A stretch of 64,000 nucleotides of DNA, from the NCBI RefSeq assembly GCF_001297015.1, contig NZ_LIGE01000025.1, positions 1 to 64,000 on the forward strand. Direction: 5' to 3'. The stretch is from Pseudomonas sp. RIT-PI-r (GTDB lineage: Bacteria > Pseudomonadota > Gammaproteobacteria > Pseudomonadales > Pseudomonadaceae). Shown here piece by piece: positions 45,337 to 54,671 of this stretch. The position numbers and the translations under genes are program-made. How positions within the stretch are numbered: position 1 is the stretch's first letter; every line of letters begins with the position of its first letter. The notes beneath the pieces were generated by a model, which worked only from the letters and a program-made list of their open reading frames with translations, had not been told where the DNA came from and made no database searches.

Positions 45337-47534
45337 GGCCGGCGGCTCCGTTGCAGGGTCTTAAGCTTGGCCAGTACACCTTGCACGGCCTCCTCTCGGA
45401 CTTGACCACGAGCAACCTCGGATGACGCATTCATTTCCTCAATAAAGCGGCGCAGGGCTTCGTTGAGGATCTGTTCAGCAGGCGTGTCACCGAGCCAACG
45501 AAGATGTCCAAGCGTTCGCTGATCATGGTGGGACAGCGCAGAGCGAGCGTGGGCAGGCAATGCGATTTGTTCCAGTACCTGTTCCAGATCAGGGTCGGCG
45601 GTGCTCGACAAACCAAAATAGTCAGAGGTCAATAACTGTTCTGCACGAAGCCCTCGGACGTCCGGCAGGTCGTTCAGGACTTCGATAGTTTGCGTTTCGT
45701 TTCGCACAAGCACCTTGACTTCATCGCCGCGCATGCCACGTAAACAGAGTGGGTCATGGGTAGTCACAATAAACTGCACATTGGGCATCGCCCTTCGCAG
45801 GGCGGACATCACCTGCAGCTTCCAGCGTGGGTGCAAGTGGGTTTCGATTTCATCAATCAACACGAGCCCGCGCGCGTATTCCAGATCCCCCCATTCCTCA
45901 AGCATGCCGCGCATCACTGCCAACACCATGGCCATCAGTGAACGGTAGCCATCGCTGAGTCGCTCCAGAGGCGTTTCACGGCCGTGCGCATGAACGTAGA
46001 GTCGACCCTCGGCGTCCCTGCCGATGTTGTCGTCGTGCTTCAAGATCAGGACCTCTCGCATTGCACGTGCAAGGGCGTCGAAGCTCGCGTCATCAAGGCT
46101 CTGTAACCAACGGCCTGGATGGGGCAGTTTGGCAAAGGGGTCGAACAATGATTTTACTGCCGAAATGTGCTGTCGACGGGTCGTTTCTTTGCCGAAGAAC
46201 CGGCGTGCACCGAAGGCGAATAACACTAGCGCGGGTTGTTCTTCACCGACGAAGCGCTTGGTCAAAGGGTCGATGTGGAAGCGAATCGGCTCGCCAGTGT
46301 CAAACTCGAGAACCACCTCCGGGGTAACGGTATCGTTCAAATACCATCCTTCCACTTCACGGGGAAGAAAGTCTTCAGCAGACACTCCTAACCGAGTGCG
46401 CATGGTATCGCCCATTAGGCTGAGCGCCACAGCCTGGAGGGTCGTACTTTTTCCGGTGGAGTTCTCCCCTAGCAACGTGGCACACGGCGCGCCCGCTTCA
46501 TCTGGGGATGTGGCAGGAATATCGAGGTCTAGCTGGGGAATACCCTTGAAATTGCGGATGCTAATGCGGCGCAGGAGTGAGGTTCGTGGCTCGGGGCGCA
46601 GCGGCAGCGTGCGCAACTCGGAAACTAGCTCGAGTGGCTCGTCATGTGCGTACAGGGTTTGGGACGTCGCCGAGTCCAGAAGCTCTTGCCATTGTTGATC
46701 GTCAGCGCCATAAACTAACTCGATGGCATCCTCCTCGATGCTTTTTAACTTTGGCTTGGCAAGCTTGGCTGACTGGGCATAGCGAGACATGAGATTAAAG
46801 AAAAAGATACGGGCTACGCCAGAGAATTCACTACTATCCTCCAGTTCCGTGCGGAACTCTTCGTAGTCCCCTTGATAATCTCTGCCTCTTCCTATTTGTA
46901 GCAGGTCTAAGCAGCGTTGAAGTTTTTTTGCTCTGGCGTAAACCAGTTCACTTCGATTGAGTGCAAGCGTGTCAATGGTGCCTCGACCTACAGGGCCCAC
47001 GCCGATAGCCGTTCCATTGAACTCGAAGCGAAGGTGTTTATTGGGTTCTGTGTTGCAGGGGTTGATTAACAGCGCCTGCTCAAAAGTCTCTGTTTCCGAC
47101 CAAGTGCTGCGGATTCTGGCGCGAGGGCCTTCCACGGGAAATATGTTGCGTTTGCTGCGGTTACATTCGACACAGGAATGAAATAAGTTCTCCCACTCAT
47201 AAGCGAACCAACTGTAATGGTCAGAACTATGGCTCTCGCTTTCACGCCGATCGTTTTGTAATGCATTACTTAACGGTCTGTGATGCACAATCTCTGTGGG
47301 GTTCTTCCCATGGAGGGCGGTCTCACAATATGCACATTTGCTGAGGAAAACCCTGTACAGCGCCTCTTGGACAAGTGCAGATTTCCAAATGTCGGGCTCA
47401 AGTGGTGGGCGTCGACGCGCGCGCTCTTCAGGAGGTAGGCGGTAATGGTCAGCCAGTCGTTCCTTGGCTCTGCGTACCTGCTCGTCGGTCAGTGGCCTAG
47501 GGAGTGAAGCGCGTTTGCGTAAGACTCTCATCAT
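45333..47534 (-). CDS. HNH-ABC ATPase fusion, Septu-like
   Basis: 733 residues. Residues 50-130 form an HNH domain like that of the next gene: Cys67-x2-Cys70, EIVHHRPL (His84-His85), ENLFHSCVECNRSKR (Cys121-x2-Cys124). A helical linker follows, then from about 320 an SMC/OLD-like ABC ATPase: RISIRNFKGIPQLDLDI, Walker A GENSTGKST (356-364), signature LSDGYRS (526-532), Walker B GLVLIDEIETHLHP (556-569), H-loop TTHDP. Septu normally has a plain ATPase (PtuA) plus an HNH protein (PtuB); here the ATPase carries its own HNH as well. No toprim is seen, so not an OLD nuclease. GGAG lies 12 bases before the first of two ATGs. Confidence 0.83.
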   Translation of the reverse strand: MMRVLRKRASLPRPLTDEQVRRAKERLADHYRLPPEERARRRPPLEPDIWKSALVQEALYRVFLSKCAYCETALHGKNPTEIVHHRPLSNALQNDRRESESHSSDHYSWFAYEWENLFHSCVECNRSKRNIFPVEGPRARIRSTWSETETFEQALLINPCNTEPNKHLRFEFNGTAIGVGPVGRGTIDTLALNRSELVYARAKKLQRCLDLLQIGRGRDYQGDYEEFRTELEDSSEFSGVARIFFFNLMSRYAQSAKLAKPKLKSIEEDAIELVYGADDQQWQELLDSATSQTLYAHDEPLELVSELRTLPLRPEPRTSLLRRISIRNFKGIPQLDLDIPATSPDEAGAPCATLLGENSTGKSTTLQAVALSLMGDTMRTRLGVSAEDFLPREVEGWYLNDTVTPEVVLEFDTGEPIRFHIDPLTKRFVGEEQPALVLFAFGARRFFGKETTRRQHISAVKSLFDPFAKLPHPGRWLQSLDDASFDALARAMREVLILKHDDNIGRDAEGRLYVHAHGRETPLERLSDGYRSLMAMVLAVMRGMLEEWGDLEYARGLVLIDEIETHLHPRWKLQVMSALRRAMPNVQFIVTTHDPLCLRGMRGDEVKVLVRNETQTIEVLNDLPDVRGLRAEQLLTSDYFGLSSTADPDLEQVLEQIALPAHARSALSHHDQRTLGHLRWLGDTPAEQILNEALRRFIEEMNASSEVARGQVREEAVQGVLAKLKTLQRSRRP

Positions 47535-47785
47535 GGGTGTGGTGTCTCCTTTCCTTGCGCACCGTGGTTGGCGGTTAACCCTAACGAGTCGGTTGGCAAG
47601 TGATTTTGTGCCCGCTTGAGAGCGGTTGATAATAAGTGAAGTCGTTGTTAGGTGACGGTATCTGTCATGCCCAAGTGATATGAGCTTGCCGACGCAATTT
47701 GGGAAATAGATCTCTTATCCTTCAGAGCACGCGCTACGACTCTAGAGGGCGTCAGGGTGCGGGTGAGTGGCCGCAATACTCCCTG
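47535..47785. other. Intergenic region between the two putative defence operons
   Basis: About 250 bases with no supported gene, visibly richer in A and T than flanking core genes. It must hold the promoter of the HNH/ATPase pair and any terminator of the helicase operon; I see no clear hairpin. Confidence 0.4.
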
Positions 47786-49930
47786 TTAGATTTCGTCTAC
47801 AGCCCACCTTACGATGCTTTTTTCGAAGTGTGTCAACGGCGCTGATTCGATTCTAGGTGCCCATGCGCGTAACTTGTCGAGTAGTTGGGTAAGGTTTTCT
47901 GAAGGTAAGATCGCCCCTTTGAATTTCGAGGAGATCTGCGTCGGCACACCGTACTCATCCAGCGCGGTGAGCAGCGGATCATGGAACAGGTTTTCAAGCT
48001 GTTCGGCGAAAAAGCCAAAGTCCCCTGGCTCGATGCCCCTGCGGGTCAAAACGTCCGCTTGGATCTTGCTCAGCGCCATGATGTCTCGGGGAAGGCGGTA
48101 TGAAATGACGTTGCGTATGAGCTTGAGCCGTTGCCCTATCGACTCGCTGGGAGTCCGGTCGGAGCCATCCTCATCAATCGCCTGCTGGAGATAGGCCTTG
48201 AAGTCTTTCTGGGCTCTGAGGGCATTGATATGCCAAGCGAGTTGCAGCCCTGAATGGATACCATACTCCGGCAGCCGATGAGGAAGGTGCTCATAGATCA
48301 GAGTACAGAGATACTCAAGTTGCTTTTGCTCTGGGTTACCTTTCCACGTGAGCCATACGCGACCCAGCGCGAGCTCTCGCAGAATGCGGTCGGCCAATTC
48401 GACCTGACGTTCGACTGGAATGTGCCTGTTTTCGATCAGCGTCGCGACGGACAGCTGAGGAGTCGCATAGGCAGCCTCAAGACGCTGCCGCGACTGGTCG
48501 GTGAGGTATTCGGGTTCGAGTTTCATGAGCAGTCCCATAGGGGACGCCCCGTCTTGCAAGCCGATTGGGTACTCGACTATGAGGCTCTTCTCCTCTGGTG
48601 GCTCTTCCAGCATATGAACCTTACCGATGAAGTATTGATTCATTCGCCCGGCGCGTCCGGAAATATTCTTGAAGGTGAAAAAATCAAAGGGACTGTTGTT
48701 GATTCTTCGGTCATAGATGATGACGTTCTCTGCCGACGTGTTCACCCCCTCGATCATGGTGGACGTGCAGATGATGTAGCGAATGGTTCGCTCGTTGAAC
48801 AACTTCACAAAATATTGCTGGATGGCCCTTGGTACGCCACCGTGGTGAATGCCGATGCCTAGCGAAATCGCCTTCGCTACGTTCCAGGCAGGATGGTAGT
48901 TATCCGCGATCCATTCTGAAATTTCACGGGTGCCATCAAGCGCAGAGAAGTCCCCCTCATCGATTAAATATTGCGCGACCCGATTTGCGCTTGCCGGTGA
49001 CTGGCAGTAGATCAGGGTCGGGGAGGTGATCTGCGAGCACAGCGCAAGAAGCTTATCCTTTCGCGTGTCGCCGCGCGTTCGCAGGTTGTAGTGCGTCACG
49101 TCGACTGCCACGGTCGAGAAGTTCGAGGGAATGAAATTGTACTCATACCCATCCAGGCCTTGGATGTTTTGAATGTGTGGGCCGAGTAGATAAAACTGAG
49201 CATTCAGCTTCGCAAGCTTGTGAAAAGCAAGGCTGAGATCAATAGATCGATTCTTTTCGTCAGAATCGCTGGCAAGGTCGAGCTTGTAGAACTCGTCAAT
49301 GACAAAGAAATCAACATCACCTAGGTCATCACGCTGAAGCACCCTCTCCTGGGTCAGCAAGTACACATTGATAGGGGCATCTGTTGCCGCTTGGCTAGGG
49401 TGCGTGATGATGTTGCACTGCTGACGAAAGCGCCTGACCAGCCGCCGACGAGTTTCATCAATGAGCGCTATCGTAGGCACGATCACTACAACCTTTCGGA
49501 ACTTGCCCTGTGCGAGGACAGCATCAATCACAAGGCTCTTACCGACGCTGGTCGAGGCACTTAGTACGACGTTTCTGCCTTGCATCAACAAATGGAAAAC
49601 ATGTGCCTGCAGGCGATGAAAAACCATGCCTTTCTCAATCCCTTCCACTCGATGAACCTCATAGGCCAACCGGTCGGGGAACGAAACGCTCTCCACATGT
49701 GGGGTAATGTAGGGGAACAGTCCAACGGTACGAACTAGGCTGAGCAGCAACGACTGTTCGACTTCATCGAACAGCTCGAACTTGTCAAGCGCCCGAATGA
49801 CCAGGTCACGGCCCTCCCATTCGGGATGACCCTTGTTCACGATAGAGCTCATCCCCATGAGCAGGCCGGATTTGTCACCTTTGAGATCGTAAAGGTCCTC
49901 TAGCTGCTGTTTGATGAGATCGTATTTCAT
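47786..49930 (-). CDS. Superfamily 2 helicase, HamB-like (Hachiman)
   Basis: 714 residues from ATG 49,930, one base after the upstream stop; an in-frame extension overlaps that gene. Ski2/Hel308-like SF2 motifs: I SASTSVGKS (Lys130), Ia VVIVPTIALIDE, II VIDEFYK (212-214 DEF), IV TLIYCQSPASANRV, V CTSTMIEGVNTSAENVIIYD, VI ISGRAGRMNQ. The long N-terminal helical part and C-terminal region are unassigned. Paired directly with a HamA-like protein it fits the helicase of Hachiman/AbpAB defence systems, which scans DNA and releases the nuclease. Confidence 0.82.
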   Translation of the reverse strand: MKYDLIKQQLEDLYDLKGDKSGLLMGMSSIVNKGHPEWEGRDLVIRALDKFELFDEVEQSLLLSLVRTVGLFPYITPHVESVSFPDRLAYEVHRVEGIEKGMVFHRLQAHVFHLLMQGRNVVLSASTSVGKSLVIDAVLAQGKFRKVVVIVPTIALIDETRRRLVRRFRQQCNIITHPSQAATDAPINVYLLTQERVLQRDDLGDVDFFVIDEFYKLDLASDSDEKNRSIDLSLAFHKLAKLNAQFYLLGPHIQNIQGLDGYEYNFIPSNFSTVAVDVTHYNLRTRGDTRKDKLLALCSQITSPTLIYCQSPASANRVAQYLIDEGDFSALDGTREISEWIADNYHPAWNVAKAISLGIGIHHGGVPRAIQQYFVKLFNERTIRYIICTSTMIEGVNTSAENVIIYDRRINNSPFDFFTFKNISGRAGRMNQYFIGKVHMLEEPPEEKSLIVEYPIGLQDGASPMGLLMKLEPEYLTDQSRQRLEAAYATPQLSVATLIENRHIPVERQVELADRILRELALGRVWLTWKGNPEQKQLEYLCTLIYEHLPHRLPEYGIHSGLQLAWHINALRAQKDFKAYLQQAIDEDGSDRTPSESIGQRLKLIRNVISYRLPRDIMALSKIQADVLTRRGIEPGDFGFFAEQLENLFHDPLLTALDEYGVPTQISSKFKGAILPSENLTQLLDKLRAWAPRIESAPLTHFEKSIVRWAVDEI

Positions 49931-49931
49931 A

Positions 49932-51548
49932 TCAGCTAGCAGCCTTGCAGAGCACATTAAATTTCTGAACGAGCTGGTGGATGCTCTCGATCGGCACCAA
50001 GAAGACCACTACCCGGACTTGTTTGATCTTTGACGGTAATGTATTGGCCAGCGCATTGTAGTGCTGGGTAACCTCTGTCTTGAGGTTGGCCAGATAATCA
50101 GACAGGTACCCCTCGGACAACGCGTCGCTGTCGTAGGCGAGCAGGATCGGGAAGCACAACACACTTAGCATTTCCTGCGCAGGAGCATTGCGGTGCAAGG
50201 CCTTGTTGAAGGCTTCGGCCGTGGGTAGGTGGTGATGAGGCTCGCGGAGCGTGATAATGATCTCTCGCTCCTCAGTTAGCGCTGCTCTGGAGATGGTGGC
50301 ATCGAGCACATCGCAAATTTCTTTCAGTGTCTGATCCATCGTTCCGTTGGAAATCATCCGCGACAAACCAAGCCATAGCTGGTCTGCTTCACCCGGTTTC
50401 TGGACGATGTGCGCATTGCCGAACTCGGAAAGCTTGCCGTTGACCGCGTAAAAGACCTTACATGCGATTGGCTCGCTGTGTTCCCGACTTCGCAGGATGG
50501 CATGCAATATCAACTCTGCAATCAATCGATCTCGAGGTACGGCGGCTTGGGTCAACGTGTTGATTGATCGCGCCAACGCCGTTGGCGTGTGGTGTATCTG
50601 GAAATTGGCGATTTCGCTCGCACGTAAACAGAATTCAGGCAGCCACTGCAGCAAGTGCTCCGCTAGTTGTTGGGATCGCCATTCCTCGAAATCGTAATCA
50701 ACGTCAAAGCCAGAAAGAGTACGTAGCAAACCGTCCTCCGTGGTCGTGTGAAACTCCACCAAGAACGGATCAGGCTTGGTCTTGTAGGGTTTAGCAAAGG
50801 CGGCAGAGTGCTGGGCAGCTGCACCAAGTAGAGCTTTCAGTCGCGAGAGGGCCGCCATACGACTGATTATTTTCTTCTCGGGCACGGTTTTTACATCAGC
50901 AGTTGCAGCATCGTCGGCCCAAGCCAGGAAGGCATCGTAGATATCCTTTTGCTGGCGATGAGAAGGGGTCTCTCCGTACAGATCGATAACCTCTGCAAGA
51001 ACACGCAGATTCGTTGCCTCCAGCGACGAAACATCACCGCAAACCTGCCAGACGAAGTTGTCTGCCCAATAGGAAAAGTCACGCCCTCTGGCAGATACGG
51101 TCTTTAGCTGCTTGGCCAGCGTCAGCCCCCGCTGGGTGGCTAGATCGGGAGTAACCCGTCTGCTCAGCTCCTTGGCGAAATACTCCAGAGCCTTTGCGAT
51201 ATCGCGTTTGGACACGATTCTGAAGCAGGCTATGCCCGGCCGCACATCGCATTTTAATGATTTCTGAAACAGGGAGGAGTCAGCTTTTTGCTTCTCCAAG
51301 GTGATGCATTCAGTCAGGTTCCACTTCTTATCATTTTCTGTGGTCTTGACCTGAATGTACTCATTGACAGTCTCCCCAGCATTCTCAGAAACCGCAACGA
51401 TGTCATCAGCAGTTTCGCATTCCACCTGGAGATAGGTACTGTCACGCAGCATCTTCAAAATAAACGCAACGGCGACGTGATCCTGGTATTTGAAACCCTG
51501 TCGAGCTGCTGGCCCACCCTTATTTGAAGGGCTTGGAATACTCACCAT
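49932..51548 (-). CDS. DUF4297-like nuclease fused to a degenerate HamA/DUF1837-like domain
   Basis: 538 residues. N-terminus resembles the DUF4297/Cap4 nuclease: GGPAARQGFKYQDHVAVAF, VECETADDIVAV (Glu43, Asp48/49), EYIQVKTTEN (Gln66-x-Lys68), a PD-(D/E)XK variant. Residues about 330-420 align by eye with HamA/DUF1837: RLIAELILHAILRSREHSEP, then GNAHIVQKPGEADQLWLGLS, then RMIS. In active HamA this region reads like G-x-D-x-x-H and LWLGE-x-K; here Asp, Glu and Lys are lost. So the HamA part looks catalytically dead and the N-terminal domain may be the effector. First gene of a pair with the helicase. Confidence 0.68.
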   Translation of the reverse strand: MVSIPSPSNKGGPAARQGFKYQDHVAVAFILKMLRDSTYLQVECETADDIVAVSENAGETVNEYIQVKTTENDKKWNLTECITLEKQKADSSLFQKSLKCDVRPGIACFRIVSKRDIAKALEYFAKELSRRVTPDLATQRGLTLAKQLKTVSARGRDFSYWADNFVWQVCGDVSSLEATNLRVLAEVIDLYGETPSHRQQKDIYDAFLAWADDAATADVKTVPEKKIISRMAALSRLKALLGAAAQHSAAFAKPYKTKPDPFLVEFHTTTEDGLLRTLSGFDVDYDFEEWRSQQLAEHLLQWLPEFCLRASEIANFQIHHTPTALARSINTLTQAAVPRDRLIAELILHAILRSREHSEPIACKVFYAVNGKLSEFGNAHIVQKPGEADQLWLGLSRMISNGTMDQTLKEICDVLDATISRAALTEEREIIITLREPHHHLPTAEAFNKALHRNAPAQEMLSVLCFPILLAYDSDALSEGYLSDYLANLKTEVTQHYNALANTLPSKIKQVRVVVFLVPIESIHQLVQKFNVLCKAAS

Positions 51549-51918
51549 GACGTCCTTGTATCGATGAAGAAGGTTGGCGGCCGGGCTTTGTGAAGAGCAA
51601 GCGCAAGCTTACGGACACATCCATTGATGGCTCCACGCTACCATTATTGGCGATCACTCGACTATCCCCACTTGTTCTCGTACGGAGGTTCAGCCATTAA
51701 CTGAGGTGATCGGACAGCGCTCGACGGCGGCTGGGAACAGCAAAGGGTGACTTTTTCGAGAAGGGGGCTGTTGGACCTCAGGCTGGGGGCATCCTTTTCA
51801 AACCATCCATAGCATGCCCTCAGATATGCCCCCGGGCGCCTCATCCACTGGAATTAAATGGATCTCCATGGCCTAGAAAAGCCAGAAATGATCAGCTAAA
51901 CAGCCTGCCCGACAACGC
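51549..51918. other. Right border of the inserted element
   Basis: 370 bases without a convincing gene. It contains GCATGCCCTCAGATATGCCC CC-type tandem motifs (ATGCCC twice, 12 bases apart, 51,812-51,833) and GGGGGCAT on the other strand at 51,785. The left border has TGTGCCCCC twice with the same 12-base period. These look like integrase arm-binding sites next to the att core at 51,921. Small open frames here have no support. Confidence 0.5.
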
Positions 51919-52833
51919 CTAAAGACTATCCGGATCCCCAAAAAACATCTGAATCCGCGACCGCAACCATCTCTCCCCCGGATCATTATCCTGCGACCCA
52001 CGCCACGCCATGTGCAGCTCAAACGTACGCGTCGGCAACGGCGGATCCTCCGCTCGCACACCGCCAGCCGCTGTCAGCGCATCCGCCGTGTAATCCGGCA
52101 CGGTCGCAACGATATCGGTACCCGCCAAAAGCGTACTTAACCCGTTGAACTGCGGCACGGCCAGCACCACATGCCGTTTGCGACCCAGTTTCTCCAGCTC
52201 TTCATCAATAAACCCACTGAGGTCGCCGGCAAACGAGACCAGCGCATGTGGCCGCGCGCAATAGTCATCAAGACTCAGGGGCCCCGGCACGGTATCGGCG
52301 CGCAGCAGTTTAGGCGCGCTGCGACGCAAGACCTTGCGCTTGGCGTTGGCCGGCAGGTCGGTGGTGTAGCTGACACCAATGGATATCTCGCCGGAGGCCA
52401 GCAGGCCCGGCATCAATATGTAATTGACGCGACGGATCACCAATACGATTCCCGGCGATTCAGCACGCAGGCGTTTGAGCAGCATCGGCAGCAGGGCGAA
52501 TTCGACGTCATCGGACAAACCGATCCGAAATACCGATGTGCTGGTCGCCGGGTCGAATTCGGCCGCGCGGCTGACGGCGGTCGAAATCGAATCGAGGGCC
52601 GGCGAGAGCAGGGCGAAGATTTCCACCGCGCGGGCAGACGGTTCCATGCTGCGCCCGGTGCGTACAAATAGCGGGTCATCGAACAGGCTACGCAGGCGCG
52701 AGAGCGCCGCACTGATCGCAGGTTGACCGAGAAACAGCTTTTCCGCCGCCCGGGTCACGCTGCGTTCGTGCATCAATGTTTCGAATACGATCAACAGGTT
52801 CAGGTCGACACGACGCAGGTCATTACGATTCAT
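51919..52833 (-). CDS. mexT: LysR-type regulator MexT
   Basis: 304 residues from ATG 52,833 (MNRNDLRRVDLNLLIVFETL). N-terminal HTH with SVTRAAEKLFLGQPAISAAL and a full effector domain; it matches P. aeruginosa MexT along the whole length as I remember it, ending MFFGDPDSL. MexT activates mexEF-oprN and mexS. Reading frame intact. It points toward mexE, but the operon is 14.5 kb downstream instead of next door. The last 28 bases are duplicated at 42,599, so the gene end serves as an integration site. Confidence 0.92.
   Translation of the reverse strand: MNRNDLRRVDLNLLIVFETLMHERSVTRAAEKLFLGQPAISAALSRLRSLFDDPLFVRTGRSMEPSARAVEIFALLSPALDSISTAVSRAAEFDPATSTSVFRIGLSDDVEFALLPMLLKRLRAESPGIVLVIRRVNYILMPGLLASGEISIGVSYTTDLPANAKRKVLRRSAPKLLRADTVPGPLSLDDYCARPHALVSFAGDLSGFIDEELEKLGRKRHVVLAVPQFNGLSTLLAGTDIVATVPDYTADALTAAGGVRAEDPPLPTRTFELHMAWRGSQDNDPGERWLRSRIQMFFGDPDSL
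51921..51948. repeat. att-like direct repeat at the 3' end of mexT
   Basis: AAAGACTATCCGGATCCCCA and the following 8 bases, matching 42,599-42,626 with one difference. It lies wholly inside the last codons of mexT, and integration here would keep the C-terminus MFFGDPDSL intact, as is usual for elements that target gene ends. Confidence 0.75.
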
Positions 52834-53102
52834 CTGGAGTCCTGGCAGAGTCATCAAGCTTGACGAGAGCGGCCATATGAGAACAATGGCCGGCATGAAT
52901 ATTACGGTGAAAGGCTGGTACTCTGCACCGGAAAATTCAGCTTTACTGAGACGGTGGCAGCAGTTTTTCATGGGTTTTGCCAATGCCGCCCATACTGCGG
53001 AATCAATGACAGGCATGTCGACTATTAATAGCCACTGATAGTCTTGGGTCGAAAGCCCAGATAGAGTTCATGGCATTAGAGGTTACTTTGACGAGGTTTG
53101 CG
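52834..53102. promoter_or_regulatory. Divergent mexT-mexS control region
   Basis: 269 bases between the divergent starts. A dyad GACTAT-N12-ATAGTC spans 53,020-53,043, and within it CTATTAATAG (53,022-53,031) is a perfect palindrome. LysR proteins bind such dyads near divergent partners, so it is a candidate MexT site, distinct from the ATC-N9-GAT form before mexE. GAGG precedes the mexS ATG. Confidence 0.45.
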
Positions 53103-54125
53103 ATGTCCCGCACGATCCGTTTTCACAAGTTTGGTCCCGCCGAGGTGCTCAAATGCGAAGAGCATGCGGCCGCTCAGCCAGGTCCTGGCGAAGTGCAGGT
53201 GCGTGTCGAAGCGATCGGCATCAGCTGGTATGACACGCTCTGGCGTCAGAACCTGGCCTCGTCTCAGGCTCGCCTGCCTTCGGGCCTTGGCCATGAGATG
53301 GCCGGTGTCGTCACCGCAGTCGGTGCCAATGTCGAGGACCTGTCCGTAGGTGACAAGGTCGCCAGTTTTCCGGCTGAAAGCCCGAACGACTACCCTGTCT
53401 ACGGCGAGCAGATCGTATTGCCACGCACTGCGCTGACCCGCTATCCGGACGTGCTCAGCCCGATCGAAGCCAGCGTGCATTACACGCCGCTGCTGATTGC
53501 CTACTTTGCCTACGCCGATCTCGCACGGGTCAAGCCGGGGCAGTTTGCTCTGGTCACTGACGCCAGCCATTGCGCCGGTCCGTCCTTTGTCCAACTGGGC
53601 AAGGCCATGGGTGTACGGGTGATTGCCGCGACGAAGTCAGCGCAAGAACGTGAATATTTGCTGTCCCTGGGCGCCGAGAAAGTCATCGTCACCGAGGAAG
53701 AAGATCTGCTGATGCGCGTCAACAAGATCACTGACAACCGTGGTGTTGACGTGGTGTTCGACGGTCTGGGTGGCCCGCAGATGTCGCTGCTCGGCGACGT
53801 CCTGGCACCGCGCGGCAGTCTTGTCCTGTATGGCCTGCAAGGTGGTAACCAGACGCCATTCCCGGCGTGTGCAGCGTTCCAGAAGAACATTCAGTTCTTC
53901 GTCCACTGCATCGGCAACTTCACCGGCAAGCCGGAACTGGGCATCACTCAGGATCATGTCGCGCTGCAACGTGCCCTGCGTGACATCAACCAGCTGACAG
54001 CCGATCGAGTGCTGGAGCCGTTGAAGACCCGGGTGTTCCCGTTCAACGAGTTCGTCGAAGCTCATCGCTACATGGACGAATGCCCATGCCGCGAGCGGGT
54101 CGCACTGCAAATCGAACCTGCGTGA
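53103..54125 (+). CDS. mexS: MexS, quinone-oxidoreductase-like protein
   Basis: 340 residues from ATG 53,103 (MSRTIRFHKFGPAEVLKCEE), GAGG upstream. Medium-chain dehydrogenase fold without catalytic zinc ligands: GLGHEMAGVVTAVGANVEDL, nucleotide-binding VTDASHCAGPSFVQLGKAMG, LGAEKVIVTEEEDLL, DVVFDGLGGPQMSLLGD. In P. aeruginosa mexS is divergent from mexT and its loss derepresses MexEF-OprN, apparently by changing redox or metabolite signals seen by MexT. Position and sequence match that pair. Confidence 0.9.
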   Translation: MSRTIRFHKFGPAEVLKCEEHAAAQPGPGEVQVRVEAIGISWYDTLWRQNLASSQARLPSGLGHEMAGVVTAVGANVEDLSVGDKVASFPAESPNDYPVYGEQIVLPRTALTRYPDVLSPIEASVHYTPLLIAYFAYADLARVKPGQFALVTDASHCAGPSFVQLGKAMGVRVIAATKSAQEREYLLSLGAEKVIVTEEEDLLMRVNKITDNRGVDVVFDGLGGPQMSLLGDVLAPRGSLVLYGLQGGNQTPFPACAAFQKNIQFFVHCIGNFTGKPELGITQDHVALQRALRDINQLTADRVLEPLKTRVFPFNEFVEAHRYMDECPCRERVALQIEPA

Positions 54126-54136
54126 CCCTGCTGAAC

Positions 54137-54169
54137 AGAGTCCGTGACCCCACGGACTCTTCTGTGTTT
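54137..54169 (+). terminator. Intrinsic terminator of mexS
   Basis: Perfect 10-bp stem AGAGTCCGTG / CACGGACTCT around ACCC (54,137-54,160), followed by TCTGTGTTT, 12 bases after the mexS stop. Confidence 0.85.
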
Positions 54170-54671
54170 ATCCCTCCCCAAATGAAAGCCTGCCTGGTTT
54201 CGCCTGTGCGGCCGTTCAGCAACTGAACTGGTTTTTGCTTTCGATCTGTATCTTCTAATCGTCATATAAGCCCTGATAATTGAATGATTACTTTCATCTC
54301 AAGGAATGAGCCATGTCTGTGCATTCTATTTGTCCTGTGCAATATCAAACGGCTACTTCTGTGCGCTTCGATAATTTCTGTTTAATTGTTGTAGGGCGTT
54401 TCCGAGGCAGCGTCTTTTTTTCTTGTACTCAATTGTCGTGGGACGTTGTCGGAAGTTTCCTAGGGTATTTTTTATGCAAAAAATATCCTTCTATAACAAT
54501 GTGTTAATGGCGCTGATTGTGCACTGACCAGTCTTTGATTGCTCATGTGTTTCAAATAACTACGATCGCGTAAGTGTTAGCATTCAAGCGTCTATTACTT
54601 ATTGATGAATTGTTGTGCGACTGACCTTTCAGTGCGCGCGGCATGAAACTATTGATACCGGGTAAATACCG
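54170..54671. other. AT-rich intergenic region before the 488-aa protein
   Basis: About 500 bases, clearly AT-rich for this genome. It contains an inverted repeat TATTTTTTATGCAAAAAATA at about 54,467-54,486. A 64-codon frame at 54,313-54,507 starts with ATG after AAGGAATGAGCC, but its product (hydrophobic, Cys- and Phe-rich) matches nothing I know; I give it about one chance in five of being a gene. Otherwise promoter and possibly a regulatory RNA. Confidence 0.4.

Noticed and set aside
51662..51844. 60-codon minus-strand frame at the right border
   Set aside because: No ribosome site or recognisable product, and it overlaps the repeat motifs.
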